NCBI RefSeq assembly: GCF_003116135.1
Contig: NZ_PDOA01000016.1
Span: 34,251-98,250 of the forward strand
Reading direction: 5' to 3'
Source of the DNA: Teichococcus aestuarii
Lineage (GTDB): Bacteria; Pseudomonadota; Alphaproteobacteria; Acetobacterales; Acetobacteraceae
Length of the DNA stretch: 64,000 bases
The notes below the pieces were generated by a model that made no database searches, was not told the origin of the DNA, and was given only the letters and a program-made list of their open reading frames with translations. Shown here in pieces: positions 47,837-57,137 of this stretch. Made by a program: the position numbers and the translations under genes. Position 1 is the stretch's first letter. Each line of letters opens with the position of its first letter.

Positions 47837-49972
47837 ATGGACCTGGCGATGCTGCTGCGCGAGACCAGCGGCGAGCGCAACCGCCTGACCAGCCGCATCG
47901 ACGTGATGGTGGCCCATGAGCGGGCCGAGCTGCAGCGATTCAACGAGAACTACGCCGGGCGGGTGGCGCAGCTGCGGCTGGTCTTCGTCCTGCTCTTCGG
48001 CGCGCTGCTCGCGCTCTCCCTGGCGGCGATCTGGGGCTTCTACCGCTACCTGCACGGCAACGCCCTGCGCTACCAGGCGCTGGAGGAGGCCAAGCAGGCG
48101 GCCGACGCCGCCAACGCCGCCCTGTGGGACAGCCGCGGCCAGCTGCAATCCATCCTCGACCATGCGCGGGACCCGATCCTGCTGGTCGATGCCGGCAGCC
48201 GGGTGCAGGTGGCCAATGCCGCCGCCGCGCGGCAGTTCCGCCAGCCGCTGGCCGAGATCATCGGCAGCCCGATCCAGGCGCTGGTGCCCTCCTATGGCGC
48301 GCGCTCGGGCGAGGTGCAGGCCCGCCGCGCCGATGGCAGCGTCTTCACCGCCGACCTCTCGATCGGCCGCTACACCGAGAGCGGCAACAGCGCCGCCGTC
48401 TGCGTGCTGCGCGACGTGACGGAGCGGCGCCGGCTGGACGAGCTGAAGAGCGAGTTCGTCTCCACCGTCAGCCACGAGCTGCGCACCCCGCTCACCTCGA
48501 TCCGCGCCTCGCTCGGGCTGGTGGTCGGCGGCGTCGCCGGCGCCCTGCCCGAGGAGGTGCGCGAGCTGCTCGACATCGCGCACAAGAACTCCGAGCGGCT
48601 GGTGCTGCTGGTCAACGACATCCTCGACATCGAGAAGATCGAGGCGGGGCGGCTGGAGTTCCGGCGCGAGCGGGTCTCGGCCCATGCCCTGCTCGATCAG
48701 GCGCTGGCCGCCAACGCCGCCTACGCCGCCCAGTTCAACGTGCGCTTCGAACGGCAGGATGCCGGCAGGGCCGATGCCGATGTCTATGCCGATGTCGCGC
48801 GCATCCAGCAGGTGCTGGCCAACCTGCTCTCCAACGCCGCCAAGTTCTCCCCCGCCGGCAGCAAGGTCGAGCTCTCCCTCCTGGTCGAGGCAGGCGACGT
48901 GACCTTCCAGGTGCGCGACCATGGGCCGGGCATCCCGCAGGCCTTCCGCGGCCGCATCTTCCAGCGCTTCGCCCAGGCGGATTCGAGCGATGTGCGGCAG
49001 AAGGGCGGCACCGGCCTCGGCCTCTCCATCAGCCGCGCCATCATCGAGCACCACGCCGGCAGCATGGGCTTCACCGATGCCGAGGGCGGCGGCACCGTCT
49101 TCTTCTTCACCCTGCCCCGGCTGGTGGACCGCGAGGTCCTGCCCCTGCCGCCCGCGCAGGAGGCGCGCCGCCCGCGCGTGCTGATCGTCGAGGACGAGCC
49201 CTCGGTCGCCATGCTGCTGCAGATGCTGCTCGACGAACATGGCTGGGACGGGATGATCGCGCACAACGCCGAGGAGGCCTTTGCCTGGCTCGACCGCCAG
49301 TCCTTCGACGCCATGACGCTCGACCTGATGCTGCCGGACGTGGACGGCATCTCGCTGTTCCGCCGCCTGCGCCAGCGCCCCGACGGCAAGGCGCTGCCCG
49401 TGGTGGTGATCTCCGCCACCGCCGCGCAGGGCCGGCGGGAGCTGAACGGCGACGCGGTGGGGGTGGTGGACTGGCTGGACAAGCCGATCAGCCAGAGCCG
49501 GCTGCGCGACGCGCTGCGCCGCGCCCTGCAGGGCAATGAGGGCCCCGCCCGCATCCTGCACGTGGAGGACGACCAGGACATCACCCGCGTCGTCTCCGCC
49601 GTGATGGGCGAGGAGGCGCAGCTGGTGCCGGCGCGCAACCTGGCGGAGGCGCGCGCGGCGCTCGCCGGCACGCTGCGCTTCGCCCTGGTGATCATCGACC
49701 TCGGCCTGCCGGATGGCAGCGGGCTCGACCTGATCAAGGATATCCGCGCCATGGACCGGCCGCCGCCGGTGCTGATCTTCTCCGCCACCGACGCCGACCA
49801 GCACACGGCGCGCGAGGTGGCCGGCACGCTGGTGAAGAGCCGCACCGAGAACCGCGTGCTGCACGACACCATACGCCACCTGATGGACGCCGCCCGCCCG
49901 CCCGGGGCCGAGGCCGGCCCCGAGGCACGACAGAACCCCGAGGCACGACAGAACACGGAGACGCTGGCATGA
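47837..49972 (+). CDS. Hybrid sensor histidine kinase with two receiver domains (portion after the amber codon)
   Basis: The downstream 711 residues hold the rest of the sensor domain, a transmembrane helix (LRLVFVLLFGALLALSLAAIWGFYRYL), a PAS domain (LQSILDHARDPILLVDAGSRV), HisKA (SEFVSTVSHELRTPLTSIRASLGLV with the phosphoacceptor His), HATPase_c (NLLSNAAKFSPAGSKVEL, VRDHGPGIP, GGTGLGLSISRAIIEHH) and two C-terminal receivers (VLIVEDEPSVAMLLQ, LDLMLPDVDG; ILHVEDDQDITRV, IIDLGLPDGSG). Read through, the whole gene would span 47429-49972 (847 codons plus stop). Re-initiation at the ATG at 47837, just after GAGGGA, is possible but spacing is poor, and the first transmembrane helix would be lost. 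The 3' end has an 18-bp duplication (49921-49956). It overlaps the next gene by 4 bp. Confidence 0.75.
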   Translation: MDLAMLLRETSGERNRLTSRIDVMVAHERAELQRFNENYAGRVAQLRLVFVLLFGALLALSLAAIWGFYRYLHGNALRYQALEEAKQAADAANAALWDSRGQLQSILDHARDPILLVDAGSRVQVANAAAARQFRQPLAEIIGSPIQALVPSYGARSGEVQARRADGSVFTADLSIGRYTESGNSAAVCVLRDVTERRRLDELKSEFVSTVSHELRTPLTSIRASLGLVVGGVAGALPEEVRELLDIAHKNSERLVLLVNDILDIEKIEAGRLEFRRERVSAHALLDQALAANAAYAAQFNVRFERQDAGRADADVYADVARIQQVLANLLSNAAKFSPAGSKVELSLLVEAGDVTFQVRDHGPGIPQAFRGRIFQRFAQADSSDVRQKGGTGLGLSISRAIIEHHAGSMGFTDAEGGGTVFFFTLPRLVDREVLPLPPAQEARRPRVLIVEDEPSVAMLLQMLLDEHGWDGMIAHNAEEAFAWLDRQSFDAMTLDLMLPDVDGISLFRRLRQRPDGKALPVVVISATAAQGRRELNGDAVGVVDWLDKPISQSRLRDALRRALQGNEGPARILHVEDDQDITRVVSAVMGEEAQLVPARNLAEARAALAGTLRFALVIIDLGLPDGSGLDLIKDIRAMDRPPPVLIFSATDADQHTAREVAGTLVKSRTENRVLHDTIRHLMDAARPPGAEAGPEARQNPEARQNTETLA

Positions 49973-50376
49973 GCCATGGCGGCATGGGCGGCGAGGCGCT
50001 CTCGCGCATCCTCTACGTCGAGGATGACCACGATGTGCGCAAGGTGGCCACCTTCGCGCTGAAGATGGTGGGCGGCTTCACCGTCGAGCCCTGCGAATCC
50101 GGCGAGCAGGCGCTGGAGAAGGCGGAGGGCTTCGCGCCGCAGCTGCTGCTGCTGGACGTGATGATGCCCGGCATGGACGGCCCCACCACGCTGGAGCGGC
50201 TGCGCGCCCTGCCCGCCATCGCCGGCGTGCCGGCGATCTTCATGACCGCCAAGGTGCAGCCGCAGGAGGTGGCGCGCTACCGCGCCCTCGGCACGCTCGA
50301 CGTCATCTCGAAGCCCTTCGACCCGATGACGCTCTCGACCATGGTGCGCACCATATGGGCCAAGCGCGATGACTGA
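49969..50376 (+). CDS. Single-domain response regulator (receiver protein)
   Basis: This is a 135-residue CheY-like receiver. The acidic pair is in ILYVEDDHDVRKVATFALK and the phosphoacceptor is in LLLLDVMMPGMDGPTTLERL (Asp at about residue 63). The conserved Thr/Lys are in AIFMTAKVQPQEV and VISKPFDPMTL. There is no output domain, so it would work by passing or accepting a phosphoryl group or by protein binding. It lies between the hybrid kinase and an Hpt-containing cyclase, with overlaps of 4 bp and 8 bp. This suggests a phosphorelay with the Hpt domain of the next protein. Confidence 0.9.
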   Translation: MSHGGMGGEALSRILYVEDDHDVRKVATFALKMVGGFTVEPCESGEQALEKAEGFAPQLLLLDVMMPGMDGPTTLERLRALPAIAGVPAIFMTAKVQPQEVARYRALGTLDVISKPFDPMTLSTMVRTIWAKRDD

Positions 50377-52006
50377 GCTGGCGGGCGCCGAGACGGAGAT
50401 GCGCGATGCCCTGCGGCGCCTGCGCGCCGACGGGGTGCAGCGCCTGGGCGAGCGGGTGCGCGAGCTGGTGGCGGGCTGGGCGGCGTTGCAGCCCCGCCGC
50501 CCCTGGGACGCGGTGGACCGCGCCCGGCTGGGCGAGCTGGCGGCCTCGGCCCACCGGCTGGCCGGGGCGGGCGGCACCTTCGGCTTCCCCGGCCTCTCCA
50601 AGGCCGCGGCGCCGCTCGAGCTGCTGCTGCTCGGCCTGCGCGACACCCCCTCGCCGCGCGGCGACCGGCTGCGCCAGGCCAGCGCCCAGGTGGAAGCCGT
50701 CGCCGCCGCCTGGGCGGCCGGCTCCGCCGGCGCCGAGGAGGCCGGCGACGCCCCCGGCCAGGCCAGCCAGGCCGAGCATGGCGAGCCCATCTTCCTCTTC
50801 GCCGAGCCGGAGGAGCAGGCGCTGCTCTCCGCCGTCATCGCCAATCTCGGCTACGGCGTGAGGCGCGCCTCGGAGCGCGAGGTACTGGAGGGCATGCTGC
50901 CCGAGAGCCGGCTTTCCGCCGCGGTGATCGACGATGCGGTGCCGGACCCGCTGGCGGTGTGCCGCCGCCTCGCCGGCCGCTGCCCGCTGATCCTGCTGGC
51001 CGAGGACAGCTCCTTCGAGAACCGCCTCGCCGCCGCCCGCGCCGGGGTGGAGGCGCTGGTGGCCAAGCCGCTGGAGGTGAACGAGCTGGCCGACTGGCTC
51101 GACCACTTCGCCGGCGCCCGCGCCGAGACGCGCTACAGCATCGTCATCGTCGACGACGACCAGCTGCTGGCCGCCGCCTATGCCATGGCGCTGCGCCAGG
51201 CGGGGATGCAGGTGACCAGCGTCTCCGACCCCGCCCAGGCGATCGAGGTGATCGCCGCCGCGGCGCCCGACCTGATCCTGATGGATCTGCAGATGCCGGG
51301 GATCGACGGCATCGAGCTGGCGCGGGTGATCCGGCAGACGCGGCGGCATCTCTCGCTGCCCATCCTGTTCCTCTCGGCCGAGCAGGACACGCAGCGGCAG
51401 ATCCTGGCCCGCCGCCTCGGCGGCGACGACTTCATCCCCAAGCCGGTCGATCTCGACCGGCTGGTGACGCTGGTGCGGCTGCGCGCCGAGCGCGCCCGTT
51501 CGCTGCGCGCCGTGATGGAGAGCGACAGCCTGACCGGCCTGCTCAACCATGCCCGCTTCAAGGAGCGGCTGGTGCTGGAGCTGGAGCGCGCCCGCCGCCA
51601 CGGCCACACGCTGAGCCTGGTGATCTTCGACCTCGACCACTTCAAGTCGGTGAACGACAATTACGGCCATCTGGTGGGGGACCGGGTGATCCGCGGCCTG
51701 GCGCGCAGCCTGCAGAAGCGGCTGCGCCGCACCGACGTGATCGGCCGCTATGGCGGCGAGGAGTTCGCCGCCCTGCTGATCGGCACCGCGCCGGCGGAGG
51801 CGCACGGCATCATCGAACACCTGCGCGAGCGCTTCGCCGCCGCCTCCTTCGACACGGAGAGCGCCAGCTTCAGCGTCACCTTCAGCGCCGGCATCGCGGG
51901 CAATGCCGGTGGCGTGGAGGCCGAGGCGATGATATCGGCAGCGGATGCCGCGCTGTACGCGGCCAAGCGCGCCGGGCGGAACCGGGTGATGGTCGCCCCC
52001 GCCTGA
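50369..52006 (+). CDS. Hpt-REC-GGDEF diguanylate cyclase
   Basis: This is a 545-residue multi-domain signalling protein. The N-terminal Hpt-like domain (about residues 20-110) has the site LAASAHRLAGAGGTFGFPGL with its His. A divergent receiver-like segment (about 145-245) lacks a clear acidic pair. A full receiver (about 255-370) follows, with YSIVIVDDDQLLAAAYAMAL, ILMDLQMPGIDG and the PKPVD Lys. The GGDEF domain (about 395-540) has the active GGEEF motif at residues 462-466, preceded by RRTD, a match for the RxxD inhibitory I-site. The protein should make cyclic di-GMP under phosphorelay control. It is the third gene of the kinase operon. Confidence 0.91.
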   Translation: MTELAGAETEMRDALRRLRADGVQRLGERVRELVAGWAALQPRRPWDAVDRARLGELAASAHRLAGAGGTFGFPGLSKAAAPLELLLLGLRDTPSPRGDRLRQASAQVEAVAAAWAAGSAGAEEAGDAPGQASQAEHGEPIFLFAEPEEQALLSAVIANLGYGVRRASEREVLEGMLPESRLSAAVIDDAVPDPLAVCRRLAGRCPLILLAEDSSFENRLAAARAGVEALVAKPLEVNELADWLDHFAGARAETRYSIVIVDDDQLLAAAYAMALRQAGMQVTSVSDPAQAIEVIAAAAPDLILMDLQMPGIDGIELARVIRQTRRHLSLPILFLSAEQDTQRQILARRLGGDDFIPKPVDLDRLVTLVRLRAERARSLRAVMESDSLTGLLNHARFKERLVLELERARRHGHTLSLVIFDLDHFKSVNDNYGHLVGDRVIRGLARSLQKRLRRTDVIGRYGGEEFAALLIGTAPAEAHGIIEHLRERFAAASFDTESASFSVTFSAGIAGNAGGVEAEAMISAADAALYAAKRAGRNRVMVAPA

Positions 52007-52040
52007 GCCGCGCGCCCCAGACCGCGAGAGGGCCCGCCAC

Positions 52041-52580
52041 ATGCCGATCGACGAATCGCTCCGCTTTCTGCCCGTCTCCATCGCCGTGCTCACCGTCTCC
52101 GACACGCGCGACCTGGCCACCGACCGCTCCGGCGCGCTGCTGGCCGAGCGGGTGGCGGCGGCCGGGCACAGCCTGCATTCCCGCCGCATCGTGCGCGACG
52201 AGCCGGACGCCATCGAGGCGGTGCTGCGCGAATGGGTGGCGGACCCGGCGGTCGATGTCGGCATCACCACCGGCGGCACCGGCATCACCGGCCGCGACGT
52301 GACGCCCGAGGCCTTCGCCCGCGTGCTGGAGAAGGAGATCGGCGGCTTCGGCGAGCTGTTCCGGATGCTGAGCTACGCCAAGATCGGCACCTCCACCATC
52401 CAGTCCCGCGCCCTGGGCGGCGTGGCGGGGGGCACCTACCTGTTCGCGCTGCCCGGCTCCTCCGGCGCGGTGAAGGACGGGTGGGACGACATCCTGCGCT
52501 TCCAGCTCGACAGCCGCCACAAGCCCTGCAACCTGGTGGAGCTGATGCCGCGGCTGCAGGAGCACCTGCGCGCCGGCTGA
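52041..52580 (+). CDS. moaB: Molybdenum cofactor biosynthesis protein MoaB/Mog-like adenylyltransferase
   Basis: This is a 179-residue MoaB/MogA-like protein that adenylylates molybdopterin before molybdenum insertion (or has lost that role, as in some MoaB). The pterin-binding block VGITTGGTGITGRDVTPEA is at about residues 75-93. ELFRMLSYAKIGTSTIQSRALGGVAGGTYLFALPGSSGAVKDGW is the second family signature, with the GSSGAV loop. The length is typical for MoaB. It is 34 bp after the cyclase stop, probably in the same transcript by chance. The molybdenum cofactor would be used by the xanthine dehydrogenase genes at 55.7-59.4 kb. Confidence 0.93.
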   Translation: MPIDESLRFLPVSIAVLTVSDTRDLATDRSGALLAERVAAAGHSLHSRRIVRDEPDAIEAVLREWVADPAVDVGITTGGTGITGRDVTPEAFARVLEKEIGGFGELFRMLSYAKIGTSTIQSRALGGVAGGTYLFALPGSSGAVKDGWDDILRFQLDSRHKPCNLVELMPRLQEHLRAG

Positions 52581-52670
52581 CCCCCGCGCTCTCCCCGCGC
52601 TCCCCCATTGCGGGCCGCCGAAAAGGCCTTAACGTCCGTGGCCAAACGAATCTCCAGGGAGCCGCTTCCG

Positions 52671-54248
52671 ATGCGCCGTATCCTCCTCGCCACCGCGCTG
52701 CTCGCCGGCACGGCGCTGGCCGGCCTGCCGGCCGATGCCAAGACCTTCCGCTGGGCCAATGACGGCGACGTCAACTCGATGGACCCGTATACGCGGCAGG
52801 AGACCTTCCTCCTCTCCTTCATGGCCAACATCTACGAGCCCCTGGTGCGGCGCGACCGTGACCTGGAGCTGGAGCCGGCCCTGGCCGAGAAGTGGGAGCA
52901 GACCAGCCCGACCTCCTGGCGCTTCACCCTGCGCCAGGGCGTGAAGTTCTCCGACGGCACCCCCTTCACCGCCGACGACGTGCTGTTCAGCGTCCAGCGC
53001 GTGCGCTCGAAGGGCTCCAACCTGCAGTCGGTCATCGCCTCGGTGTCCGAGGTGCGGAAGATCGACGACCACACGGTCGACTTCATCACCCGGATGCCCG
53101 ACCCGATCCTGCCCCAGGGCCTCACCAACTGGGCGATGATGTCGAAGGCGTGGGCGGAGAAGAACAACGCCACCACCCCGGCCGACCTGACCTCGCGCGA
53201 GGAGAATTTCGCCACCCGCAACGCCATGGGCACCGGGCCCTTCAAGCTGGTCAGCCGCGAGCCCGACCGCCGCACCGTGCTGGAGCCCAATGCCGGCTGG
53301 TGGGACAAGCCGCAGCACAACCTGACCCGCGTCGAGCTGAACATCATCGCCAATGACGCGACGCGCGTGGCCGCCCTGCTCTCGGGCGAGGTGGACATGC
53401 TCTACACCGTGCCGCCGCAGGACGTGGAGCGCATCCGCCGCGCGCCGAACACCCGCATCCTGCAGGGGCCGGAGCTGCGCACCATCTATCTCGGCATGGA
53501 CCAGCTGCGCGACGAGCTGCTGAAGTCCGACGTGAAGGGCAAGAACCCCTTCAAGGACGTGCGCGTCCGCCAGGCCTTCTACCACGCCATCGACATCGAG
53601 GCGATCAAGAGCCGCGTCATGCGCGGCCAGTCCCGCCCCACGGGCCAGATCTTCGGCCCCGGCGTCAACGGCTTCGAGGAAGCCAACGACACCCGCTACA
53701 AGTACGACCCCGAGGCCGCCAAGAAGCTGCTGGCCGAGGCCGGCTACCCGAACGGCTTCAGCCTGACGATGGACTGCCCGAACGACCGCTACGTGAACGA
53801 CGAGGCGATCTGCACCGCCGTCGTCTCCATGCTGGCGCGCGTGGGCGTCAAGGTGACGCTGAACGCGCAGACCCGCGCGCGCTACTTCGCCGAGATCAAC
53901 CCGCCCAACTACAACACCAGCTTCTACATGCTGGGCTGGACGCCGACGACCTACGACGCGCACAACGCCTTCTTCAACCTGGCCGGCACGCGCGACGGCA
54001 CGCGCGGCGTGTTCAACAATGGCGGCTTCTCCAACGCCGCGCTGGACAAGCTGATCCAGGACATGTCGGTCGAGTCCGACGAGACCAAGCGCAACGCGAT
54101 GATCACGCAGGCCAGCAAGATCATCCACGACGAGGCCCTCTACCTCCCGCTGCACCAGCAGCAGGTGGTGTGGGCCACGCGCACCAACATCGAGCTGGTG
54201 CAGCCGGCGGACAACTACTTCCCGCTGCGCTACGTGCAGGTGAAGTAA
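52671..54248 (+). CDS. Peptide-type ABC transporter solute-binding protein, orphan
   Basis: This is a 525-residue family 5 periplasmic binding protein. Its signal peptide is MRRILLATALLAGTALAGLPADA. Landmarks are SMDPYTRQETFLLSFMANIYEPLV, LAEKWEQTSPTSWRFTLRQGVKFSDGTPFTADDV, RVRQAFYHAIDIEAI and LYLPLHQQQVVWATR near the C terminus. The ATG at 52671 follows CAGGGA at 52655-52660. No permease or ATPase gene accompanies it, so it either lends itself to another operon, such as the 31.7-37.0 kb importer, or has a separate function. A hairpin follows the stop. Confidence 0.91.
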   Translation: MRRILLATALLAGTALAGLPADAKTFRWANDGDVNSMDPYTRQETFLLSFMANIYEPLVRRDRDLELEPALAEKWEQTSPTSWRFTLRQGVKFSDGTPFTADDVLFSVQRVRSKGSNLQSVIASVSEVRKIDDHTVDFITRMPDPILPQGLTNWAMMSKAWAEKNNATTPADLTSREENFATRNAMGTGPFKLVSREPDRRTVLEPNAGWWDKPQHNLTRVELNIIANDATRVAALLSGEVDMLYTVPPQDVERIRRAPNTRILQGPELRTIYLGMDQLRDELLKSDVKGKNPFKDVRVRQAFYHAIDIEAIKSRVMRGQSRPTGQIFGPGVNGFEEANDTRYKYDPEAAKKLLAEAGYPNGFSLTMDCPNDRYVNDEAICTAVVSMLARVGVKVTLNAQTRARYFAEINPPNYNTSFYMLGWTPTTYDAHNAFFNLAGTRDGTRGVFNNGGFSNAALDKLIQDMSVESDETKRNAMITQASKIIHDEALYLPLHQQQVVWATRTNIELVQPADNYFPLRYVQVK

Positions 54249-54263
54249 CGCCGCGACGGGACC

Positions 54264-54289
54264 GGGGCGCGCCCGCCTGGGGGCGCCCC
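54264..54289. terminator. Hairpin between convergent SBP and hemN genes
   Basis: GGGGCGC/GCGCCCC (54264-54270 with 54283-54289), loop 12 nt, is followed by CCTCCTCTCT on the + strand. It lies between the SBP stop (54248) and the hemN stop (54298). Confidence 0.5.
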
Positions 54290-54297
54290 CTCCTCTC

Positions 54298-55623
54298 TCA
54301 GGCCGCCTGGCTGTGGCGGCCGGGGCCCTGGCCCAGATAGGCGTCGAACGCCGCCGCCACATGGCGCAGGAAGCGCCGCTCCCGCACCAGCAGCCAGCCG
54401 CGCCGCTCCGCTACCACGCCATCGGCCCGCAGCGCGTCGAGGCGCGGCCGTGCGGCGGCCAGCACCGCCTCCGGCACGGCGGCGAGGTCCAGCTCCAGCT
54501 CGCACATCAGCCGCTCGATCAGCCGGCCGCGCAGCCGGTCCTCGTCCGAGAGGGCGCGGCCGCGCGCCACCGGCAGCCGCCCCTCCGCCACCGCCGCCAG
54601 CCAATCCCGCTCGCCCGCCAGGTTCTGCGCGAAGCCCGCCGGCGCGCGGCCGATGGCCGAGGCGCCGAGGCCGAGCAGCACCGGCGCCGTGTCCGTCGTG
54701 TAGCCCTGGAAGTTGCGGCGCAGCGTGCCGGCGGCCGCCGCCCGTGCCATCGGGTCCGAGGGCCAGGCGAAATGGTCGAGGCCGATGCGCAGATAGCCCG
54801 CCCCCTCCAGCACCGCGGCGGCGGCCTCCGCCTGCTCCAGCCGAGCCATGGCGTCGGGCAGGGCGGCGCTGTCGATCGCTTGCTGGGCCGGCTTCATCCA
54901 GGGCACATGCGCGTAGCCGAACACCGCCACCCGATCCGCCTGCAATTCGGCGGCGAAGCGCGCGCTGGCCTCCACCTGGGCGATGCCCTGGCCCGGCAGG
55001 CCGTACATCAGGTCGAGGTTGATGGCGCCGATGCCCTGCCCGCGCAGCATCGCCACCGCCCCGGCCACCTGCTCGTTGCTCTGCACCCGGCCGATGCGCT
55101 GCTGCACGGCGGGGTTGATATCCTGTACGCCGAGGCTGGCGCGGTTGATGCCGCCCTCCGCCAGGGCGGCGGCGATCTCCGGCGTCAGCACGCGCGGGTC
55201 CAGCTCCACCGCCAGCTCGGCCGTGTCGCGGAAGGCGAAGCGGTCATGCAGCCCGGCCAGCAGCCGCGCCAGCCCCGCGGCGCCGATGGCCGAGGGCGTG
55301 CCGCCGCCGAGATGCAGCGCCGAGACCCCCGCATAGGCCGGCAGCGCCGCCGCCAGCAGCGCCGCCTCGTCGAGCAGCGCCCCGGTGTAGCGCGCGAGCC
55401 GCGCGGGCTGGCGCGTCACGCTGGTGTGGCAGCCGCAATACCAGCAGAGGCTCTCGCAGAAGGGAATGTGGACGTAGAGCGAGAGCGCCTCCGCCGCGCC
55501 GATGCCGGCCAGCCAGCGGCGGTAATCCTGCTCGGCGAGCGGCTGGAAATGCGGCGCGGTGGGATAGGAGGTGTAGCGCGGCAGCGCGGCGGCGGCGTAG
55601 CGGGCGGCGGTTTCGGGCGACAT
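54298..55623 (-). CDS. hemN: Oxygen-independent coproporphyrinogen III oxidase
   Basis: This is a 441-residue radical-SAM enzyme that oxidatively decarboxylates coproporphyrinogen III to protoporphyrinogen IX without oxygen in heme (and bacteriochlorophyll) synthesis. The cluster motif is HIPFCESLCWYCGC at about residues 52-65 (C-x3-C-x2-C). The N-terminal trip-wire region PRYTSYPTAPHF is the HemN-specific segment that distinguishes it from HemW. GGGTPSAIG, ELDPRVLTPEIAAALAEGGINRASLGVQD and NLDLMYGLPGQ are the SAM-binding blocks, and the C-terminal LGLGASAIG/QGYTTDTAPVLLG block completes it. It stands alone on the minus strand. Confidence 0.95.
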   Translation of the reverse strand: MSPETAARYAAAALPRYTSYPTAPHFQPLAEQDYRRWLAGIGAAEALSLYVHIPFCESLCWYCGCHTSVTRQPARLARYTGALLDEAALLAAALPAYAGVSALHLGGGTPSAIGAAGLARLLAGLHDRFAFRDTAELAVELDPRVLTPEIAAALAEGGINRASLGVQDINPAVQQRIGRVQSNEQVAGAVAMLRGQGIGAINLDLMYGLPGQGIAQVEASARFAAELQADRVAVFGYAHVPWMKPAQQAIDSAALPDAMARLEQAEAAAAVLEGAGYLRIGLDHFAWPSDPMARAAAAGTLRRNFQGYTTDTAPVLLGLGASAIGRAPAGFAQNLAGERDWLAAVAEGRLPVARGRALSDEDRLRGRLIERLMCELELDLAAVPEAVLAAARPRLDALRADGVVAERRGWLLVRERRFLRHVAAAFDAYLGQGPGRHSQAA

Positions 55624-55718
55624 GCCGCTGGATTAGTCTGCCGGCGCCGCGCCCGCCTTGCGCTGGATCAAGCCGGCGCCGGAAAGCCGCGTGGCGCCGC
55701 GGCGCGGGATTTGCTTCG

Positions 55719-57137
55719 ATGGCCGGCATGAGCAGCCGCATCGCCCTCACCCTGAACGGCCAGCCCCGCACCCTGCCGGCGGACACGCCCCCCGGCATGA
55801 CCCTGCTCGACTGGCTGCGCGGCCCTGCGCCGCGGGGGGCGGGCCTCACCGGCACCAAGGAGGGCTGCGCCGAAGGGGATTGCGGCGCCTGCACCGTGGT
55901 GATCGAGGCGGCGGATGGCGCCCGCACCCCCGTCAATGCCTGCCTGGCGCTGCTCGGGCAGATGCATGGCCGGGCGCTCCGCACGGTGGAGGGGCTGGTG
56001 GCGGCGGATGGCGCGCCGCACCCGGTGCAGCGCGCCATGGCCGAGAATGATGCCACGCAATGCGGCTTCTGCACGCCCGGCATCGTCATGTCCGCCTGGG
56101 CGCATTCCCGGTGCGGCGGCGCGGCGCATGAGGCGCTGGCGGGCAATCTCTGCCGCTGCACCGGCTACCGCCCGATCCTCGGCGTCTTCGCCGCGCTGGA
56201 GGATGACGGCGCGCCCGCCGCCCCGGCACCCGCGCTGGAGGGCGGCAGCGAATTCGCCGTGCCCGGGCAGGTCTTCCACGCCCCCGCCACGCTGGAGGCG
56301 GCGCTGACCCTGCGCGCCGCCCACCCCGAGGCATGGCTTCTGGCCGGCGGCACCGATCTCGGCCTGCGCGTTTCCGAGCACCGCGAGCGGCCGGCGCGCA
56401 TCCTCTCCCTCGGCGCCGTGCCGGAACTGGCAGAAACGCGGCTGGCGCCGGGGCTGCTCACCGTGGGCGCGGCCCTGCCCTATGCCCGCCTGCTGGACCT
56501 GCTGGCGCGGGCGCCGGAAATGGCGCCACTGGCCGCGCATCTGCGCCGCCTCGGCTCGCGGCAGATCCGCGGCCTCGGCACGCTAGGCGGCAATCTCGGC
56601 ACCGCCTCGCCGATCGGCGACACGCTGCCGCCGCTGCTGGCGCTGGGGGTGCGGGTGGTGCTGGGCTCGGCCCGGGCGGGCGAGCGCGTGCTGGATCTGG
56701 CCGAGTTCATCACCGGCTACCGGCAGACGGCCCTGGCGGCGGACGAGATCATCCTGCGCGTCGAGATCCCGCGCCCGCCGGAGGGCGCCGTCTTCGCCTG
56801 CGAGAAGCTCTCCAAGCGGCATGACCAGGACATCTCGGCCGTCGCCGCCGGCTTCCTGCTGCGGCTGGAGGGGGGCGTGGTGGCGGAGGCGCGGCTGGCC
56901 TTCGGCGGCATGGCCGCCACCGTGGCCCGCGCCCCGCGCGCCGAGGCGGCGCTCGCCGGCCAGCCCGTGACGGAGGAGGCCTTTGCCCGCGCGGCGCAGG
57001 CGCTGGCGGAGGATTTCGCCCCGCTCTCCGACTGGCGGGCGGGGGCGGAGTACCGGCTGCATAGCGCCCAGGGGCTGCTGCGCCGCCTCCACTGGCGCAT
57101 CGCCCGCCCCGACCTGGCGCTGGAGGTGCAGGCATGA
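55719..57137 (+). CDS. xdhA: Xanthine dehydrogenase small subunit (2Fe-2S and FAD)
   Basis: This is a 472-residue subunit with two [2Fe-2S] clusters and FAD. The N-terminal cluster motif GTKEGCAEGDCGACTVV (C-x4-C-x2-C) and the second NACLALLGQ-C region are followed by QCGFCTPGIV and GNLCRCTGYRPI. The FAD domain has WLLAGGTDLGLRV and GLGTLGGNLGTASPIGDTLPPLLALG. Xanthine or hypoxanthine oxidation to urate is the family role, but other purines or N-heterocycles are possible. The start is taken at 55719; an ATG at 55728 would shorten it by three residues. It overlaps xdhB by 4 bp. Confidence 0.94.
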   Translation: MAGMSSRIALTLNGQPRTLPADTPPGMTLLDWLRGPAPRGAGLTGTKEGCAEGDCGACTVVIEAADGARTPVNACLALLGQMHGRALRTVEGLVAADGAPHPVQRAMAENDATQCGFCTPGIVMSAWAHSRCGGAAHEALAGNLCRCTGYRPILGVFAALEDDGAPAAPAPALEGGSEFAVPGQVFHAPATLEAALTLRAAHPEAWLLAGGTDLGLRVSEHRERPARILSLGAVPELAETRLAPGLLTVGAALPYARLLDLLARAPEMAPLAAHLRRLGSRQIRGLGTLGGNLGTASPIGDTLPPLLALGVRVVLGSARAGERVLDLAEFITGYRQTALAADEIILRVEIPRPPEGAVFACEKLSKRHDQDISAVAAGFLLRLEGGVVAEARLAFGGMAATVARAPRAEAALAGQPVTEEAFARAAQALAEDFAPLSDWRAGAEYRLHSAQGLLRRLHWRIARPDLALEVQA

